In this document: positions 44,345 to 55,756 of the stretch, piece by piece
Position numbering within the stretch: the stretch's first letter is position 1
Layout: every line of letters starts with the position of its first letter
Assembly (NCBI RefSeq): GCF_025024155.1
Contig: NW_026251755.1
Location: forward strand, 62,001 to 126,000
Reading direction: 5' to 3'
Length of the DNA stretch: 64,000 nucleotides
DNA from: Gamsiella multidivaricata
Taxonomy: Eukaryota > Mortierellomycota > Mortierellomycetes > Mortierellales > Mortierellaceae
Position numbers and translations under genes: made by a program
The notes under the pieces: model-generated
Told to the model about the DNA's origin: nothing
Database searches by the model: none
The model's input: only the letters and a program-made list of their open reading frames with translations

Positions 44345-47281
44345 ATGGCCTTCACTCTCGGGGCGCGATCCTGCTCCTCAGGGCGAAGGGCGCTCGTGCC
44401 ATCGTCTCCCTCCTGGGCCTCCTCTGACCTAGGAAATCCATCTGCTTCAAGGCTCTTTCCCGTTTGCATGCACACTTCCAAATTAGTCGAGTCAATTGTC
44501 CCTGCAGTTCAAGCGCGCAGGGCCCTAACACCTTTCCAACGGCTGCTTCTTCCACAGCGGACTCCCTCTTGGCTTGGTGATTCTTCGGTGCTGTCAGGAT
44601 CCAGACGGAGTAAGAAACCGACTCGACGAAGCAAACTTTCTGGGGCAATTTACTACAACGACTCTGAACTTACGCTGTTTTACTGTGCATGATCTACAGG
44701 GGTTTCAAGGAGACAGCTTCATCATTCTTCCTCAAATGGAGTCGCCGCGTCCGCTCAAATGGCGCCAGCACCTAAATATAATAATACCAGCTCAGGATCA
44801 TCCTTACTATCAGGAATGCCACCACACAAACGGGAGCCCAAGATACGGAGAAGATCCAACAGGATCATTTCTCTGCCACAATGGAGAAACGCGTCCAGGG
44901 TCCCAATGGCCTATATGAACTCCTTGCTTCAACACACTACGACTCCAGCCCATCCCAGCCTCCTCGCACTCTACCGACGACACCCGGCGCCCGGCACCTC
45001 TACTATAGTCGACGATGTCACTGCCATCTGCAAGGACTCGTATCGGGACCTTGGCATTGGAGATTATTCATTCATTCTTGAGACCATTCAGGATTGCTCC
45101 GCTAGCCAGCAGCAGTTTTGGGAATCAGTGACGACATTGATTCAGTATTCTGTGCCGCAAATGAAGGCTTATTTCCATAGCTACGCCGAGGAGTGGCAGC
45201 AGACTCTGGGCTTCGCCGTGCTGGAGGTATACTGGAAGCAGGACCAGTCCATCTTTTTGGATCAAATTGAGAGCGCATGGGAACGAACGATCGTGGATCA
45301 GGGACTAGACACGTCAACATCATACACACCGCAAGCAGAGATTTTGGCAGCATTTATGATCGACAGCTTGCTATCAACCTTTTATCGATGGCGAGCGTTG
45401 GAACTCTACGAAACCTTGAGCGAGAGGGGAATCAGCATGAAGCAAAGGCTCTTGGAAAGTCTTATCCGAGTCGCGGTGGCGCAACATGATGGCCAAATGT
45501 TGGAACGAATCGGCCTCATGCTACTGAGGCACGAGGATCAATATCAAGGATCACTGGCTTCACCCGATCCTAAGACGAGGATACGGAATCGACCATTGCT
45601 GATGTCGGCAAAAACCATGGACGCTTTTATCTATGGAGCGTGCGAGAACGAGCTGTATGAACTCGCGAGGGCTGTTTTTAACCGAGGATTGGAAGCAGGC
45701 CAAAAGTATCGCATTTCCACTTTCACTGGGGTTCTCAACTCGTATTCCGTCAAGGAGTTTGGATTCGACATCGTCTCGGCTGCGGCTGCAACTGGAAAGG
45801 GCGCAAGGCAAAGTCGGCGGTCGAAATGTGGGAAGAATCAAGGAGGCGAAATAGAGGCAGAAGTGTTTAGTCGACCAGATGATGATGGCGGCGCTACAAC
45901 AAGATCAACTTCAGCGACTAAGGAAATCGCAGTGGCGAACCCCATGGAGATTGAGAAATATGTCAGGGCGATGGGGGAACAAGGCATTAAACCCAACATC
46001 ACCACCTTGAACGTGCTCGCTAAGCTGTACCTTGAGATGACCCAGTACAAGGTTCCGCATGCACCGTCATGGAAATCCGCTTTCAGGCAATACAACCCGC
46101 TCAGATTGGAACCGGACGTGGTGACGAACAACACGCTTTTAGCATACTATGAAAAACACAGGGATCTATCAACCATGAGAAAGATATATGACGACATGGT
46201 TGGAATACCTGAAAGAGAGCTCATCAAACCAAGACGGAGGAGGAGGCCGCGAAAGCCGCTACATATTGAACAAGATCAGCTTGCTAACCAGCAAGATACG
46301 AGCGTCGACAGTACAGGCGACCGTGCCGTCAATGAGGACACCCCGTCTTTTGAGGAGTATCAGGAGCAGCCACAGACTCAAGATCTTCAGGAACATGAGC
46401 CGCCATTGCCAAAGCGTCATTTACGATCAAATAGGGACATCTATACATACAACATCATGCTTCATGCATTATTACAGCACGCGGTCGAGACCAACGACAT
46501 CGCCTCAATCGGTCAGTGCTTCTATGACATGGAGCAGGACGGCATATCGGCAGACACGGTCACTTTCAACACCAACATACTATATCATATCTCGAGAGGC
46601 GATCTGACATCAGCCATGCAGGTCTTCCGTAGTATGAAAGGCACTCGCGCCAATGGAAGGACTTCTATACAGTCTTCATCCAAACCTGTCAGATCGACAC
46701 CATCATCGACGTTTGTTCTCTCGAGATCTGCGGCATCTTCACAAGGCTCTGTGTCAGGCTCAGTGGGTGCCGACTCGCAACAGCAGGGTCAGACGCCATT
46801 CTCCAAGATGTCTTCAGACGAAGTCGCTGTGCCAGCGTCGGCTACTACTTCACCTCCGGCTCCCGACGTCGTCACACTTACGTCGATGATCAGCGGGTTT
46901 GCGCATGCCGGTCAGATGGACAAGGCAACGCATTTCTTCAAAGAAATGATCAACCGGTATCGGATTGAGCCCAGTCTCAAAACATATTCAACACTCGTCG
47001 CAGGATTGCAGCGTGCAGGTGATTATGAGCGAGCAGAAAGATTGTGGGATATCGTTTTAGAGGAAGACGAGGAACAACGTCAGGACAAGGACGGTCCTGC
47101 GCGAGAGAAGGAGGGAAAGGACAGACGACTTGATGTGGAAGCATCAGACCTTTTAGACGGTAAGAGTGCCGAGCGTATACAACAATGCAGACAAGACCGG
47201 ACGGACAAGCATTTGACCATCATGGAACGGCGACAGATTGAGACGTGGAGGAAATTGTATAAAGAGTCGTTGGCGGGCTGA
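44345..47281 (+). CDS. Mitochondrial pentatricopeptide repeat protein
   Basis: Two exons, 44345-44609 and 44700-47281, joined in phase (donor gtaaga, acceptor tctacag), 948 residues. Exon 1 encodes a basic, Ser/Arg/Ala-rich, acid-poor N-terminus (MAFTLGARSCSSGRRALVPS, then VQARRALTPFQRLLLPQR), as expected of a mitochondrial targeting sequence. Without exon 1 the frame from 44759 would lack it. The body holds several 35-residue PPR helical hairpins: NITTLNVLAKLYLEM, PDVVTNNTLLAYYEKH, YTYNIMLHALLQHA, DTVTFNTNILYHISRGDLTS, VVTLTSMISGFAHAGQMDKA and LKTYSTLVAGLQRAGDYERA. Fungal PPR proteins bind organellar RNA and act in its processing, stability or translation. The specific RNA is unknown. Confidence 0.88.
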
Positions 47282-47412
47282 ACGCGACAACATGATCCCT
47301 CATAATAAACTTAGACTCCTATAGATGCTGCTTAACTGTAAATGTGACCTGAAGCGCATGGGAAACATGCGCATTTTGTTCTTCAAAAGAAGAATGGGAA
47401 GGATTGATTTAT

Positions 47413-48138
47413 TTAACTCTCATGATGAACACCAGTTGCTGCATCTTGTTCCGCGGAATATCGCCTTGAGGGCTTCTGTGGGAGAACATCGCCCGTTCCA
47501 CGCTTCTCCACCATTGGCAGGAATGTGGCCTGGGGACGGTACATCGCTGCCTTGTACACCTCCTTCATGGCCAAAGAAGAAGGCAGATAATGGAACACGG
47601 CGTGTCGCACCATACGATCCCACAATGTCTATTGCATTAACAAGCACCAGACCACGAATTGTCAATCGCAAGTGAATAAGATCGCACAAGATATTTTTTT
47701 TTTTTTTTTTTTTTTTTTAAAGAAGCTCCCTTCAGTTTACGTACCTGGCCAAACAGGACTTTGGATTGGGTCTTGCTTGCGTTGAAATGGTATGTTACAA
47801 AAGGCAGTCGTTGTTCATGATAATCGCTAAATGCTGCAGTTATGTCCTTTGTAGACAGAGAAGGGAGGTCGTACAAGCAGTTGGCCAGAATGACTGAATC
47901 CTGCAGAGAATTCACAGCACCTAGGGGAAAAAAAGGAGTATTAGAATAGATAATTGAAGTGTCCGTAACCTTGCAATTATCTGCCCACTATCTGTACCTT
48001 GACCCGTGCTTGGGAGTAACTGCGATAAAGTTGAGTATGAAATGAATACATAAACGATTTGTTAGATCGCTTGTTCAGCTACCCTTCACCAACAATGTTT
48101 TTTAGATGATTGCACTCAGTCCTAACCTTGTGGGCAGC

Positions 48139-48169
<31 letters not shown>

Positions 48170-49518
48170 GAGAGAGAGAGAGGTTAGAGTTGCTATTCAG
48201 GCAGAAAATCAAAGTAAGAAAAATAAAGACACGATCAAGTCCACATACCATCGCCAATCAACACACATCGACCATAGTGCCATGTCTGGAATAACTTATC
48301 CTCGAGTGCAACCCTCGAGATGCGCTCCTGGGGGGTCGCATCAATCAGATCCCCAAGGATCCCATGTGGCGTTTTGAATTGGTAGACCTCCTCAATCATC
48401 ATCCCGTTCGAGTCCGGCGTCCACTCCGCGTTCCCAATCATCTGGTCGACAGCCTTACTCCCAAGCTGTAGCTGGACACTCCAACATATCTTACGATGAG
48501 GCACCGTGAACGTGCTCCACTACCAAAAATAAGGCACAGCACAAAAAGATGTATCAATGGCAGGCATATAGACCAATTGCAAATTTTGTTTTTGTTGGAA
48601 GAAATCCTGTTGAAGACTTACCGTATACGGCGTGCCCTTTTTGCCGATCATCTGCGCGAAATGCGTATAGTCATCCTTCAATTCCGGATACTTGCTCACC
48701 AAAAGTGGATCTGTAGTTCCGACCAATGTAATGTACCCTTGCGACAGTCCCTCTGCGTCCGCCTTTGGGAGCTCGCCCTTTTCGGCCGCTTCCCTATAAA
48801 TGTTCTGTCGGATCGCACTGTAGGCCCCATCTGCACCAACAAGAATATCGCCGCAAGCTGTCGTCCCATCTGCGCAGGTAATCGTGACTTGATGCTCATC
48901 CTGGCGTAGCGAAATGACCTTTTTATTGAAGTGAATCCTGTTCGCAGGTATTTTCGAGAGGAGTAGGTCGTACATTGGAGGACGAGCAAACACAATAATG
49001 TCGTACCCCACTCTACCAACATTTACATGTTAGAATAGTCAGTAATGGCAAGATCATAGGCAACCTCGCTGGAGAAAAGAAGTCAGGGGACATACTTTTC
49101 CTTATATTCGTCGGCCCCTATACTCCCAATATTCTTCAGCTCATCGTTAAAAATATTGTATCCATGACTCGGGAACGAGATCTCTTTAAGCTCCTCTAAC
49201 AAACCAAGCTGTTCAAATGCTGGCAAGATATTCGCATTCAGGGACATGATGGCCCCTACAACAACAACAATAACAACGACAAAAAGGGAGGCAATTTGCT
49301 ATTAGCATTTGGGTAGTACCATCCTCACTGATATATCGCTCGGACTGAATAATGACCCTACCCAAGGGCTTGACGTATGGTGCGCGCTCATAGATTCTGA
49401 AGGGAATGTTGGCATGCTGGAGTAAGATGCCTAGGAACAAACCGCTCAAGCCGGCGCCAACAATGATCACCTCCGGAACTGGTGGATTATTTGCGGTACT
49501 CATATGCTCAGTGGGCAT
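47413..49518 (-). CDS. FAD-dependent monooxygenase
   Basis: Eight exons in translation order: 49362-49518, 49096-49255, 48622-49012, 48249-48519, 48127-48137, 47998-48019, 47745-47920 and 47413-47628, giving 467 residues in phase. All three FAD motifs of the class A flavoprotein monooxygenases are present: VIIVGAGLSGLFLG near the start, the GADGAYSAIR block, and VLIGDAAHKLLPSTGQGAVN. The last one is built from four exons, including exons of 11 and 22 nt. These enzymes hydroxylate aromatic or prenylated substrates with NAD(P)H and O2; the substrate is unknown. The 11-nt exon is preceded on the coding strand by a CT repeat and 27 consecutive T. Intron 7 has a 25-nt A tract on the coding strand. 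No signal peptide or C-terminal anchor is visible. Confidence 0.88.
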
Positions 49519-50128
49519 AATATTTTAGAGTAGGAATAGGAATAGGAATAGGAATAACAGTGGTGATAGTAGTGTAATAGTAACAGCAACAGTAACAGTA
49601 ATAATAATAACAATATATATAGTTTTATAAATAAGAATGGTTGACAGAGGAATGGAGTTTGTCGAGGGGGGAGCGAGAGAGAGAGGTAATCTGGATGAGG
49701 ATGATGAGGATGATGTGCTCGGTGGTGTGGGCGGTGCAGAAATGCCGTAGTTTAATAGTCTAATGTATGCAATTGCGCCCACAAACCTACAAATGGACCA
49801 CCAGTTACAAGTAGTACCTATTAACACATGCGCAGACTGTTTGTATTTCCCGCGTCCTTCTTATTCAGTGGACCCCGCTATCTTTAAATACTGCAGCAGG
49901 ATGCACGAAAGCGGATCCGTGGTGCTCTTCAACAATTTAAGGACTCAAAGAGACGATACTACACCGACATAGGCGAGCCTGCGGGCTGCTAAACGGCGAT
50001 ACTTCAAAAGTATGCTCAAAGTAAGAAGCAGCATCCATGGCACGCCTCTTTATTATGCCCCTTTTGTTCGTCAATGCTTTACTAACTCCTGTTAACATCT
50101 AAGCTAGACCTGCGCCTTTTTTGATCCT
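49519..50128. other. Intergenic with short tandem repeats
   Basis: About 610 bp. It contains four copies of taggaa (49531-49554), AAC/AAT-rich and GAT/GAG-rich simple sequence up to about 49730, and the promoter of the monooxygenase. No gene supported. Confidence 0.6.
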
Positions 50129-51522
50129 TCAGTCCCCCTGTTCGTCGTCTGGAGCCCGCTTCAAAGGAGACTTAATTCCATCGAGAAAATCAATATGGCT
50201 TTTTGGAAAGATGCTGCTAAAGTTGGTCTCATCTACCTTGATGACTACCTGCTTCAGACCATTGAGTTTGGGACAGAAATTAGGTCGTGGACGCAAAGAG
50301 GCGACCGCTTTGGCTGGGTATCCAATGATCATGCTGATGTAGGTTTTGTCTGTCGGGTAGTACTTGCCAAGATCCATCATATGGCCCAGGACTTCCCCAC
50401 CAGAGCTAGAGTCGAGGACCGAGTCCGCACCTGTTTTCGAAACCACCTGACGCAGCTTCAATTGCATGAAAACGGGAAACATATTTTGTTTAGCCCGAAT
50501 GAAAAAGACGATATCAGGTCCTGAAGTCCGGGCTTTGGGGAAGAAGAATGGCGGGACGGGCTGACCAAGTCGCATTGAACTTTTGTTGATATGGGCGTCC
50601 ATGAAGTCCTCCATGGAGATGTGCGCATGAGTGATCCCCGCTGAAGGCCCTGATCATCCAGACCAACAATCTCCACATCTCCTGCGAGTTCCCCACACAG
50701 AGAAGAAATCGATGGTCCGTGTGGCCAGTCGGAAAGAGCACGTGCCTTGCAAAAACGGTCATCATCATAAGCTTCTAGGCGTACCCGCGAGTTTGGGCCC
50801 TGTCCGGCTGTTGCACCCACCAATCCGTAGTCTTCATAAAGCCGGAATCCCGCACCCTGAAGTAGTTTTCGGCCGCTTTTAGCACGAATGCCTCATCGAG
50901 AACCGGTCTTGCTTGTCTTTCAACGATTTTGATACGGCTGAACGCGCGCTCCACCAACTCTGACACCATGCGATCAAGTACTAGGTGGTCACCTCCAAAC
51001 ATATACCGCTGAAATAGAAGTAACCCTAGAACTTACTCCACCGTACGAAGGTCCGGGAAGCTTGCCAGGTTCCTGTGATATTTGTCTTCCGATCGGACGA
51101 GCTCATATATGAGATTTTCCGGATGGTTGCGTAGATCCCACGATACCAGTCTCCGTTCTGTCTCCTCGATTGTGTCTCGCCAGGCCTCTGGTTTGTCAGT
51201 GCCAATGATCCTCGCGGTCGTAGTTACAATGGGACGGGATCGCCCGACCGGCTTTTCCATCATCATCTCAAAGGCCTCTGGTGGCAGGAGCTTGTCCAAT
51301 GCGTGCCTTGCATCCTCGTTCTGCAGCAGTTTCCTCAGATAAGCAATAAAAGTATCGATCGATCCTTGATCTGTCCATCCGCTAAACTCCATGTAAGAAA
51401 ATTGGTCCAGTTCACGTTTTAGAATAGAATCAGCGCTTCGTGCCCAGTTGAAAGTGTAGATACTGAGCCCCGTCCCGGAGGTTATGAGCGTAACGTCCCC
51501 AGTTCTGCTGCTAGAATTGGGG
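50129..51522 (-). pseudogene. Crinkler-type effector remnant, C-terminal half (remnant B)
   Basis: Reading on the minus strand, the end of an NTPase module (VTLITSGTGLSIYTFNWARS) runs into YMEFSGWTDQGSID and a helical region (LDKLLPPEAFEMMM, ERRLVSWDLRNHPENL). Next come FGGDHLVLDRMVSELVERAF and a C-terminal domain (SGPDIVFFIRAKQNMFPVFM, then QLKLRQ). The P-D, spacer, Q-L-K layout fits a PD-(D/E)XK nuclease fold with Gln for Glu. The chain is broken by an in-frame TAA near 51034, an in-frame TAG near 50775 (after TRGYA), a frameshift just after it and another near 50620. The last frame (50129-50614) is open. Mucoromycota Crinkler-family proteins pair a ubiquitin-like start, an NTPase and a nuclease; the family is recognised from memory of its conserved blocks, not from a search. 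Confidence 0.6.
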
Positions 51523-52096
51523 GATCCTTGTTCTCTCCCTCTCTCTTCGCACTCTTTGTAAGAGGTTCAGCATCGAACAAGCAGGGCGTCCAGCGGATAG
51601 GAGTGCTGATAGCGCCGTGACTAGTGCACAGATCTTGGGACGGCCAAAGTTCTCGCCGCTTTCAGAGCATGATCTTGATGGCATCAAGTGCACCATCGTG
51701 GACGAGGTAGGCACAATTCTGGCATTAGGCAGCCACCTTGATACAGTTCAATGTGGAGGAGCTAAAAAGCCCATGATCGACCCATAGGTGCGCCATGCTG
51801 CCATAAAGACCTACACACATGTCTTCGACCACTTTGGGGTGGGTAAAAAGGAAGCGGAAGGTGTAGCTCTTGAGGACGTGACAGCACATGGAAAGGTCTG
51901 TGGCCGGCTATATCAATATTTTTTCCACTCTCCTTTGTCTTAGAGGCGAGTGCAAACCGGCGACAGCGATTTCTATCGTCAGTGGCATCATCCCCTTTCT
52001 CTGTTTCTTCTGAAGGTCGTAAGCTGCTACGCCATCTAAAACAAGGTTTGGGTTCAGATTTCTGAGGGACATTTCGAAATTGTGGACTGCGCCCAT
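51523..52096 (-). pseudogene. Degenerate coding fragments upstream of remnant B
   Basis: Short minus-strand frames look protein-like but are separated by stops: LDGVAAYDLQKKQRKGMMP with LTIEIAVAGLHSPL (51908-52096), then SYTFRFLFTHPKVVEDM with GLYGSMAHLWVDHGLF (about 51750-51890), then FGRPKICALVTALSALL (51600-51650). They do not look like the NTPase module that should precede remnant B, so they may belong to another decayed gene. Family not recognised. Confidence 0.3.
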
Positions 52097-55000
52097 TTTT
52101 TACCGCGACTGCAGATTTCTCGTGTGGTTATACTAATAAGGAAGAAATGAAGTGCTGCAGAGTATGCGCATAAACATGGACGCTTGGAGAGGGACGCGTG
52201 TGTTGTTGCTGACAGCCCTTTCGGCCACTCCCAGTGCTGCTGTCCACAGCTGCGACGTGTGCCCACTTGGAGGTGTTGTCTGTAGCAGGCTGATTTTCTT
52301 AAGAAGTGGATGCAGCACAGCCGTATGTGAGCACTTGATGAAATAGGAAAAAAGCTGGAGAGGATGCAACCAGCATTGGTTATGTTGGAATAGACAATTT
52401 GGTCCGAGTCCAACGTACCCACGATGTATTGTCTTTAGGGATTATTGTATGCCCGCATAGTGCTGCAAGAGGATAGTATTGCTGTATGTGACCTATATGG
52501 TCATCGTCGCTGTAGCCGTTTTTTTCTTGTTTCACTCGTTCTCTTTCCTTGCTGCTTGTTCCTGTGTTTTATGCCTCTTTATCCTTGTGCACTCCCAAGT
52601 ACATCATTGGCTGCTTAAATAGACGTGCTGGCTGCACTCACAAAAGACACTCTTGTGGTGGTACTACTTTTGCCATGTCTTTTCTGTCTATTGCTTACTA
52701 TCTTTCCATGCCTGTATGCTCATCAAAGGAGACCTCTCTTCCTTTCTTCCTCTCATCCTCTCATCCTATCATCCTCACTCCCTCACTCCCACTCTCCCTC
52801 TCTTTGCTCCTTTGCTGCAAAGACTAGGCCATCTTACCACCAAAGTATATTTCATGTCCCGATAGGTCACCGGTCAGATTTATTTTGCCACCATTATCTC
52901 CTTACTTGTCTCTGTTCACTGTCTCCGTGCTGCCTGTCGCCCACTATATCCTTTTCTTTCATGTGAAAGACTCGAAGAGACTATGTCGATAAGAAGCACT
53001 GCAAATAGCAGTGATGACGTTTACCGTCTGCCTGAGGAGGGAGTGTCTATCGGAGCCCTCCTCTTTGTCTATCTTCTCTCTTCTCTCTTCTCTCCCCCAT
53101 CTTCTCTCGCCCGGTCTTCAAGGTAAGCTCTTCTCCTTCCTTCTCCTCCACCTTTATCCCTGCTGTAGCTACTCCTACTTTCACCCTCAGTCCTTCACTT
53201 CTGCTGTCTCTCGCCCCTTCTTTCTCGCTGTTCTCTCCCACTCTTGTCCACCTCAGACTTGTTCCTCTGCACTTGTATCTCTCTCGCACTCACTCACGCA
53301 GCGAGTCCCTTGTGTCAACTGTTTCTAATACTCTCTGTCACACACACACACATTCTCTCTCTCTCCTTCTCCTTCTCCTACCCCTTCACCTTCCCCTGTT
53401 CCATCTCTTTCTTTATTTACTTCTTTCATTATTGCTAGGTGCCTGGTCTCCTCTCCCAAGAGACAACCATTCAAGGGCTGCAGACCTGTGACAGCCGGTT
53501 GATGCTCAGACGTCTCCTGCTGCGAGTGGGATCTCGAGGCAAGTGAAAACATGAGTTTGTCTTGCAGTTGCTCACCATATTTGGTTAAAACACGTTTGTG
53601 ACCATTTGCCACCCTTTTCTTTGGCCCTTTTTTTTTCTGTTCTGCTGTTACTTTTGCTTTTGTTTTTGCTTTTATTTTTATTTTATTTTTGCTTTTTTGG
53701 TACTTTGGGTGGGGATTTCAATGAACAAGGATGAGCGATCCGAGCCCTAGAGAGTGGGAAGAGGAAGTTGCGCTTTTGATTGACGGATTGCGTTCTTTTT
53801 GAGACGAGGGCTCCACATTTCTTCTGGACATGATGGCCTTCCATATGTGGTCTGATCCAGCTGCTGAAGTAAAAAAAAGAGAGAGTTCCGGGGGACAGCT
53901 TTGGGTGTTGGCTAATGGGTTTGAGCCTCTCTTTTTCCACGGTTCTGTGGTTTTTTCTTTGCGCATTGTCCCCCTTTAGAGCTGTTTTCTCGGCCAGAGG
54001 CATCTTTGTGCCGCTGTTTGCCTTCTTTTATACAGATGACGATTGGATTGAGTACAGGCTATCTGACCAACATTTGAGGGCCAGCCAAGGTGCATTTTGC
54101 TTATTCTTGTGGAGCTGCTTTCTTTCCGTGACATGATGAGCAGCTCTATTTCTCAAGGCCTCTTTAGATCGCCAATGAATACAAAGACTGTCTGATATAC
54201 GGAGGGCTTTTCTTTCATTCTTTTTTATTTTTTATATTTTATTTTATTTTTTATTTTTTATTTTTTTATATTGTTTTGCCTTTTTTTCTTCTTTCTCTTG
54301 CACATCAATGTTTAGGGCGCATCCACGGCGGCAAGCGAACGGACCACCAAGAAAGTAAGTGACACAGATGAAGACCTACCTCCCCTCTCCGCCTTTTCAT
54401 CTCCCCGCTCTTACACCTCTCCGCTTTCCACTTTGCATCTTCCATATCACAATCCATTCGCCGCGCCTGCCACACGGAATCATTTCGTCTTCCGTTTCAC
54501 TTTGCGCACACTTGCACACAAACACCCATACACATTCTCACACATTCTTATACACTTGTTTATTGGTTGAATGCGAAAAGCTAAATTAGGTACACGGAAG
54601 GGAGTGAAGGTAAGAATGAAATGGCATGATAAAAAGAAAAAAGAAAAAAAAAAGAAAAAAAAAGAAAAAAAAAGAAAAAAAAAGAAAAAAAAAGAAAAAA
54701 AAGAACAAGAACAAGAACAAGAACAAAAAAAAGAAAAAAAGAACAAGAAAAAGAAAAGAACAAGAACAAGAATAAGAAGAATAAAAATAAGAATATCAAC
54801 AAGAACAAGAACAAAACAAGAAAGAAAAAAAAAAAAGAAGAAAAGAACAAGAACAAGAACAAGAACAAGAACAAGAAAAAAAAATATGAGAGACAAAAAA
54901 ATACCCCAAAAAAAAATAAGAAGGTCAAAAGCCGAACTTTTTTTCCCTTGTGGTTTTTTCTGGGGTACCATGGCTTGCAACCTGCCCGCGGTGTATCCTG

Positions 55001-55756
55001 CACAGTCTTTACTTTCCCAAGTAAGATTGACTGATGGCAAGCCAATCCACTTTCCTTTGTATGTATCGCTTCGAACCCCACACCTTAGTCACCTTAGAAT
55101 CAGCAACCGTCAATGTGAAAATGAAATAAAGAGTGAGGATTGAACCAAACGATGAAATGTGCAATAGCAAGAAAAGCCTTTGTCGGCAGTATAATGAATG
55201 GGTTTGCACTTGGTGCTCGCACTGCATTGAAGGGACATAGTGATCGACGCGTATATCTGGCCTGGGCGGTGCACAGCCTCGATGGTATCACATAGATTTT
55301 GGCCCCCAGAGCACCTGTGCAACATTCACATCTACTCGCAATGAAGGAGCTCCTTGCAAGACCACAAATGGACGGTTTTTTCTGGGAAACCTTTTTCTTA
55401 TCATGGAACCTTTACCGCGACTCATTGACTATGAGGAGTGCGTCAGATAGCCGGTTTCGTTGTTGCTGTTGTTGTGGTAAAATCAGGTCCATTGACTGAG
55501 CCAGACACGCTTTTTCACATATTTTTTTGTATCCAATCTTCACCGCGATCTACCCCTGAGGGCTTTTTGTCATTGGTAAGGGTGTGTCCTCGTTATTTTT
55601 CTTCAAACATTATTATGGTGGTTTTCATGTGTCAGGCCGTCTCGATGTATTTGGTAACAAAGTCTTAGCTCTGCATGCGCGTCAAGAATTGTTATATCAG
55701 TCCTCCGAATACATATCCAGACACAGCGACGGATTGGCAGGTCAGACTTTTTTTTG
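52097..55756. other. Long non-coding, low-complexity region
   Basis: About 3.7 kb without a supported gene. 52500-53450 is strongly C/T-rich on the plus strand. 53640-53700 and 54220-54290 are T-rich and A/T-rich. 54627-54905 is an A-rich minisatellite. Splice-like sites (aaggtaagc near 53117, gaaagtaagtg near 54350) could belong to an untranslated transcript, but no downstream coding exon was found. A weak P-loop-like string at 52200-52260 on the minus strand was not accepted. Confidence 0.5.
54627..54905 (+). repeat. A-rich minisatellite (AAAAAAAAG)n and (GAACAA)n
   Basis: Alternating runs of A with single G at about 9-10 nt spacing, then repeats of gaacaa, then both again. It gives long Lys/Glu/Gln or Arg/Thr frames that are not genes. 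Confidence 0.9.

Noticed and set aside
52150..52270. P-loop-like string on the minus strand (SSTGSGRKG)
   Set aside because: The conserved Lys-Thr/Ser pair is not present in the right position and the flanking sequence does not match the NTPase module, so it is not enough to call a domain.
54571..55143. Lys/Arg-rich frame of 190 residues and its Phe/Leu-rich antisense partners
   Set aside because: Produced entirely by the A-rich minisatellite at 54627-54905; no protein-like complexity.
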